This document shows positions 59,281 to 64,000 of a stretch of DNA of 64,000 bases, in pieces. The notes under the pieces are model-generated. The model was given only the letters and a program-made list of their open reading frames with translations. It did not search any database and was not told the DNA's origin. The position numbers and the translations under genes are program-made. The DNA comes from Epiperipatus broadwayi (lineage: Eukaryota; Onychophora; Udeonychophora; Euonychophora; Peripatidae), in the NCBI GenBank assembly GCA_028023455.1, contig JAQFVV010006337.1, positions 638,001 through 702,000 on the forward strand. Reading direction: 5' to 3'. The number at the start of each line of letters is the position of its first letter. The first letter of the stretch is position 1.

Positions 59281-60474
59281 TTATTTATATATATATATAT
59301 ATTTTTTTTTACGCTCGATCAGGTGGTTCTCCCTTTCTGCCATGTGGGTCGTTGTACCCATCCCATCTTCTATATCGATCTGGAGGTTCCCTGCTAGATT
59401 GCCATAATCAACCTGTGTTAGAAATTCCGCCATTTCCTCCACTGACCGTCCATCTTTACTTAACATTAGCTGTTGTATTTTTGGCAGCATATTATTGCGT
59501 AGTGTTCTGATTATCTGACCATCTGACATAGGGAATGCCGTCAATGCCTTAAGTTTTGACACTTGTCGGTAAAAGAATTTTGCATACGTCTCTCCCCGCA
59601 CATTTGAATATCTCTCGTGGGATATTTTATACAGGATTCTGTCTTGCCTAGCTTCATTCCAAAATGCCCTTAACATAGCCCATCTATATTCTCCGAATGT
59701 CTGCGGTTTCTCGTCCAAGGTGTGCCACCAATCACATGCTGTCTCTTGGAGGTAACTACTGGCCACCGCAACCTTGTCCTCTTCCGGTAAACTTTTACTA
59801 TGGAACAGATTACTCAGGCTTTCTAAATGTTTCAGCGGGTTTTCTCCTACCTCCGCTTTGAATACCGAAATGGTGAACTGCTTCTCCATAAATCTACTCG
59901 TCTGTTCACTGTGTCTATTCTCAATCTTAAAATCCTCATATTTCTGTTCTACCTGTCTTATTGTCTGCCCTGTGTCTCCCACTACGTCTTTACATATCTC
60001 CTTTACTTTAGTTTTTATATTCTTGGTGGTCTCTATTTCATTCTCTAAGTTCCCTAATTCCTGTCGTGTCATTTCCTGGCTACTTATTAGGTCTTGACAT
60101 ATCTCTTCCATGTGTACTATTCTTTCTTCTAGCTGGCTTTTCCCTATACTGCTTGATTCTTCCCTCACTTCTATATTTTCTTTTAATTCTAATATTTCGT
60201 GCCTTTCTTCTTCTACACCCTTTTTCATTACTCCTATCACTTCCTCGTATGCGTCCATTCTTGCTGTCAATTCCTGTTTCATTTCTCTCATCTCTGTCCT
60301 AAGTTCATTAATTTCCTGCTTCATTTCTTGTTGATTTTGTTTGATGTTTTCGTGTATCTCTTTCATCATGTTCATCAAAATTTGAAATGCACTTTCTTCC
60401 ACTATTTGCGGATTTTTAAAAAATATCGGGCTTACTTCTGGCATTTCCCTCTCGTCGTTTCCACTTTCGTCCAT
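59281..60474 (-). CDS. Gag protein of the LTR element
   Basis: I place the start at the ATG at 60474 (MDESGNDEREMPEVSP), just after a poly-A stretch; an upstream in-frame start at 60492 would only add MLLKKK. The protein has about 397 residues. Residues 30-190 are a strongly charged heptad-rich coiled coil (e.g. MKQEINELRTEMREMKQEL). Residues about 200-340 match the retrotransposon gag capsid-like domain: NPLKHLESLSNLF, VASSYLQETACDWWHTL with the diagnostic A..WW, FGEYRWAMLRAFW, and ETYAKFFYRQVSKLKALTAF. It would assemble virus-like particles around element RNA in the cytoplasm. There is no CCHC zinc knuckle. The last residues (KKKYIYIYK) are read from a TA microsatellite, and a neighbouring frame looks more protein-like there, so the C-terminus may be frameshifted. 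The gag type points to the Ty3/Gypsy side, but without pol this is not certain. Confidence 0.88.
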   Translation of the reverse strand: MDESGNDEREMPEVSPIFFKNPQIVEESAFQILMNMMKEIHENIKQNQQEMKQEINELRTEMREMKQELTARMDAYEEVIGVMKKGVEEERHEILELKENIEVREESSSIGKSQLEERIVHMEEICQDLISSQEMTRQELGNLENEIETTKNIKTKVKEICKDVVGDTGQTIRQVEQKYEDFKIENRHSEQTSRFMEKQFTISVFKAEVGENPLKHLESLSNLFHSKSLPEEDKVAVASSYLQETACDWWHTLDEKPQTFGEYRWAMLRAFWNEARQDRILYKISHERYSNVRGETYAKFFYRQVSKLKALTAFPMSDGQIIRTLRNNMLPKIQQLMLSKDGRSVEEMAEFLTQVDYGNLAGNLQIDIEDGMGTTTHMAERENHLIERKKKYIYIYK

Positions 60475-60785
60475 TTTTTTTTTTAATAACAAACTTACGT
60501 AAGTACAACCAAAACCTAACCTTCCCAGTTCTTTTTTTTTTGCTAAAATTCCCCGGAGTGTCCCTATGCCTCCACGTTCTATATAATTGCAAAATCACTT
60601 TTACAGTTGCACTGCTTATACCATTTTCTAATCCTACTATCACGCTCCCTCCCACTTCTTTTTACTAGCTATCACTTATGTCACTCATACACGACTCTGG
60701 CCACATCGCTTAAAAACGTCCAGTCATGACTCACATCGGTCCTGCCATTCAAAACGTTTAGTTTCATTCCACGTTGACGCGCCAT
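60475..60785 (-). other. 5' leader of the LTR element
   Basis: About 310 bases between the 5' LTR and gag on the minus strand. The 79-codon frame at 60416-60655 overlaps gag in another frame, is very basic and has no recognised domain, so I leave it as untranslated leader. The packaging signal would be expected here. Confidence 0.6.
60767..60784 (-). promoter_or_regulatory. Primer-binding site
   Basis: One base after the end of the 5' LTR the minus strand reads TGGCGCGTCAACGTGGAA. It starts with TGG, complementary to the CCA end of a tRNA, at the expected spacing. Which tRNA primes cannot be decided without the host tRNA set. Confidence 0.8.
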
Positions 60786-62610
60786 TTATACCTACCACCT
60801 CTTAATGTCGTCTTATAACTTTTATAAATATCATTTATGTAACATCAATAAAATATTCGATATTTATAATAACGACTCGATACAGAACTTTGTACCTCCC
60901 TCTTACACAAAATCCTATCATATGGGACTGTCGGTACCTCGGGTAGAGTGGTCAATATCATTGGCAAACATTCGCCAATAATATTAATACTCGATTACTA
61001 GATTAAACATTAGCCAACCAAACTCTTTATTTATTTAAAGGAAAAAATCCAATGGGCGCCAGCCGACCTTTGTCGACAAGTCTGCCTGATCAATATGATC
61101 TAGTACCCGCTCCCACTAGCTCAGCTAAAACAATCAATAAAATACAAAATCCGCCTACTTAAAAAAATCAATTTACGAATCTTTCTCTGCGCTAGTTTTC
61201 TCGCTTCCTTTCCCAAATTCTAATTTAAAATTTATTTTGCTCTCATAATCTCATAGGATATTCATATCCCATTTCTAAACTATAATTCATTATTATAACA
61301 TTTATTATTTATTTGCTCTACGATATTTATTCCCTTTTTTTTTTTTTTTTTATAAATAATCACTAACCCATTAAATCTCCGTTTACGCTGTTTCACTTCG
61401 TTTGGTCTTATAATATAATTAATTACACTTTTGCTCAAATTTAGATAATATTTAATATAACAAAAAATATCATATTATACATACATTTAGAAAATAATTA
61501 TACGCACACAAATATATTTGAAATCACAATAAAAATCCCTTGATAATGGAGCTAAAGACAATTAGTAATTATTGTTCGTAACATAAAGTTCAAAGTTTAT
61601 TATTCCATACATTACTATGGCTTTTAATTAGTGAATCAAGAATAAAATAAATATTACCTAGCACTCTCTTTTATGCCTAGTTCCGAGCGTAGCTTCTGAT
61701 AGTATTTCCTTCGGTCAGTTAGCGCTAACTCTTTGCGATCCTTTTCCCGATGTCATTGGGATCCTGTGGGCTTCACCATGGACACTCCGCTTCCTTCTTG
61801 TTTTACGCGAACATGATCGTCCTTCGAACTGTCTGCTGTTGGTATTGCACGGAAGGATTCGGCTGGTTGTCCACACGATGGGTTTAACAATGCAGCATTG
61901 TTTTATTTAACTTTGGACGTATATTACTAATATGAATATGAATTTAAGAATAATCAACCGAACCGAATCAAACTCAAATTTTAATCATAATATCAAATTC
62001 AATCTAATAACTATAACAATAGAAAGTTCGCTCCTTTTATATTTTATGGTCCTTATCTTGCGGATTCAATCTACATTCTGAATTTCTGCTATTGGACAAT
62101 TATTTCTTTTCTTTCGACTCTCTACACAGTTTCATTGGTCATTCTTTAGATGATTGCAAATTTCAATTTCTTTGTTAGAGTTATTTCACTAATTAGCCAT
62201 TTAATGGAAATTTCTTATGTTTGTCATTAGCTCCCATTGTTTATTACATTCCTTTGATTATATTCCCTCTTTTTTTTATTATAAGACAAAACGAACTCCA
62301 CCTTGCTTTTTTTTTTTTCTAAAAGCAATCTTAAATCAAATTTCAATTAAATCAAGTTTTAATTAAATCAAGTTTTTAATTCTTTAAGTTTTATTTAAAT
62401 GTGATTCTAAAATTATATCTTATAAAACTGTCTAATTTATGCTTTTAACGATAAACCCTTCTATGATAAAAAAAAAAATTTTTTTATTTTACCCTACAAG
62501 ACCTTTTATTTTTATTAAATATTTAAACAAATCTTTTATCAATTTATATTTCTCCAAAATTATGTGTAACTCCGAAGAAAACACACTCCTTCCTGATGTA
62601 TCTCGGTACA
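60786..62610 (-). repeat. 5' LTR of the gag-only element
   Basis: 1825 bp, direct copy of 57289-59110 with about 2% difference plus small length changes in T/A runs. Many differences are C/T or G/A changes, several at CpG. The minus-strand TATAAAAGG (62033-62041) is the candidate promoter; transcription would start about 30 bases below it. The copy ends in TA repeats at 62611. Confidence 0.9.
62033..62041 (-). promoter_or_regulatory. Candidate TATA box of the 5' LTR
   Basis: TATAAAAGG on the minus strand, conserved in both LTRs (also 58533-58541), about 570 bases inside the LTR start. It would give a U3 of about 0.6 kb and a long R-U5 of about 1.2 kb. Confidence 0.5.
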
Positions 62611-64000
62611 ATATATATATATGTAACCATATATTTTAGCATAAAATATAATAATTGATGTAACTAGTATAAAAAATTTCTCTGTCTTCTTTGGTGATTT
62701 GATTGGCTTGATTTGCACTTTGAACAGATTACTCTCTTATATTATTTTAATAAATTTAAATTTGCTTCGTTCCATATACTAATTCATATCAGAATGTTTA
62801 ACTTTTTAAAAATTTTGACAACACATTAAATTTGGTAAAATAGTATTAAAATATAATATTTTGTTTTATTTGTTTAAAATGATCTTAAAAATTATTTCTA
62901 TTGAATTAACAAAAAACCATTTGTTCAATTAAAATAAATTATTAAAAATAAATACAGTAATTACGTAAGCGTCTCAATGTAAAAAAAAGAAAAGAGCGCG
63001 AATTTAAGAGAAGATCGTCTGTTAGTTTGCTTTTGGAGGGAGAGAAAGAAAAAAGAAAATGGTAAAAAGGCAAATGGTGTAAATTTGATAAGCTTATTTT
63101 AAAATAGTTAACAAGTAAACGGATTACCACAAATTTTCTATAAACGTAAAAATAATATCGTGGTATTTAATTATAAGATGAATTGCTAAATTTAAAAGTC
63201 TGTTCAAGTCGGCTGGCCAAGTGGATCAAATCACCGGTAATAATTTCCCAATATTACATTTAAAATGTCGGAGCTTCCCAGTTTAAAAGAATTAATTGCA
63301 AGAATTTGGTATGTTTTAAAATGTTTATTGTTCTACAATTTGGAAAAATTAAATAAGTATTTTAATTACAGAAGTTTTATAAATATGAAAATTTGCTTTT
63401 TAAAAAAGAAGAAGTTTAAATTAAAGTAAAATGTTAAAGTTATCAACATAGTTTAATATTTCCGTTTCTAATTCTAATAAAAATATAGTATTGATTGATA
63501 TTTAACTTTATAATGCCAGTAATATATTTGCTAGTTAATTTGTTTGCCATTTGGATAATAAACAGTCTTCAAATAATTGATCAAAGCTATTTTCTAATTT
63601 TATCGTCAGTTTGGAATGATTAAATTAATTGCTGTAATTATTATTCCTAGATTTAAGCGTGGATAAATAAATATTTAGCATGGATGTGATAAACTTGGAA
63701 CATTTTTAATAGAGAAATGTAGAAATTAATAACTTATGAAAAACATTTTCATTTAAGTTCTGCGTGTCATGTTTTTGAAATTGTTTCATGTTTATGGAGC
63801 CACGTAAAATCGTTAATCTAATAGTGATTATAATAACTAACACAAATGGATAAAATTACATGTATGGAATTCAACTATAATTATAGCTATTACTTCGTAC
63901 ATTTATTGTTCGACACATCGTACATGGATTTCACGGATCATATTTGTAGTTATAAAATGCTATACAATCTAATTTGTGACACACACACCTGCTAAAATTC
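62611..64000. other. AT-rich DNA to the window end
   Basis: No gene seen. A short tRNA-like word lies at 63208-63240. The minus-strand frame at 62942-63130 has no recognisable content. Confidence 0.5.
63208..63240 (+). other. tRNA-5'-half-like sequence with an A box
   Basis: GTCGGCTGGCCAAGTGGATC contains TGGCCAAGTGG (63214-63224), a good match to the internal A-box promoter of tRNA genes and tRNA-derived SINEs. No B box (GGTTCGANTCC) or cloverleaf follows, so it is at most a truncated SINE head or tRNA fragment. A similar word, TGCTCAAGTGGATAAAGG, occurs near 45958. Confidence 0.25.

Larger units (their letters stand above)
57289..62610 (-). mobile_element. Gag-only LTR retrotransposon, full-length insertion
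   Basis: Two direct 1.82-kb LTRs enclose a 1675-bp interior. In transcription order (minus strand) this holds a primer-binding site, a leader of about 300 bp, one gag ORF, a hairpin, and a purine-rich tract touching the 3' LTR. No protease, RT, RNase H or integrase sequence is present and there is no room for one. The element inserted into a TA tract; ATATA on both flanks is compatible with a 5-bp duplication but cannot be proven in simple sequence. It would need pol proteins in trans. The LTRs differ at roughly 40 sites by eye (about 2%), so the insertion is young compared with the other LTR unit. Confidence 0.92.

Noticed and set aside
59774-60486. Plus-strand open frames opposite gag
   Set aside because: They are antisense shadows of the gag coiled coil, with hydrophobic low-complexity translations.
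60416-60655. 79-codon basic ORF upstream of gag as a possible accessory protein
   Set aside because: It overlaps the gag start in another frame, has no recognisable domain, and lies in the expected leader.
62439-62639. 66-codon plus-strand ORF at the edge of the 5' LTR
   Set aside because: It lies inside the LTR in antisense, is disrupted in the other LTR, and runs into the TA tract.

Overview
The window looks like AT-rich (roughly 25% GC by eye) genomic DNA of an invertebrate animal. Evidence for a eukaryote: no dense ORFs, operons or ribosome-binding sites; long GATA, CAGA, TA and AAT microsatellites; and remains of Penelope-like, LINE and LTR retroelements. I cannot name the species. I recognise no complete host gene and no rRNA or full tRNA gene. 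Almost everything interpretable is mobile-element DNA.

Layout. 1-14 kb: AT-rich DNA with a composite GATA/GGTA/CAGA microsatellite (1203-1795), a long-armed foldback repeat (3309-3879), an RTE-type LINE remnant (6480-6930), a smaller hairpin (7157-7325) and a short reverse-transcriptase (RT) scrap (9918-10083). 14-19 kb: decayed LINE DNA, including one element whose RT lies on the minus strand and whose C-terminal zinc-binding part lies on the plus strand, the arrangement left by twin priming. 20-25.5 kb: an AAT microsatellite, decayed interspersed repeats and a foldback/MITE-like family with long terminal inverted repeats (TIRs), which recurs near 43 kb. 28 kb: a decayed retroelement-like ORF. 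31.05-39.71 kb: an old LTR-retrotransposon-like unit with diverged direct repeats, a nested RTE fragment in the left repeat and a decayed gag directly before the right repeat. 41-49 kb: pure GATA and TA tracts in featureless AT-rich DNA.

49.96-52.94 kb: a structurally complete Penelope-like element (PLE). It has three copies of its terminal repeat, an inverted 5' fragment, an RT plus GIY-YIG coding region broken by one poly-C frameshift and one stop, and a 14-bp target-site duplication. 57.29-62.61 kb: a young minus-strand LTR element with 1.8-kb LTRs, primer-binding site, gag and polypurine tract, but no pol.

How the parts work together. The two LTR units both place a related gag next to the 3' LTR and lack a recognisable pol, so they look like a non-autonomous gag-only lineage that would depend on an RT and integrase encoded elsewhere. 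The PLE would have supplied its own RT and endonuclease before it was broken. The RTE and second LINE copies are dead fragments. No CRISPR-like or prokaryotic system is present. The least ordinary structures are the PLE's inverted 5' segment and the pol-less LTR elements.
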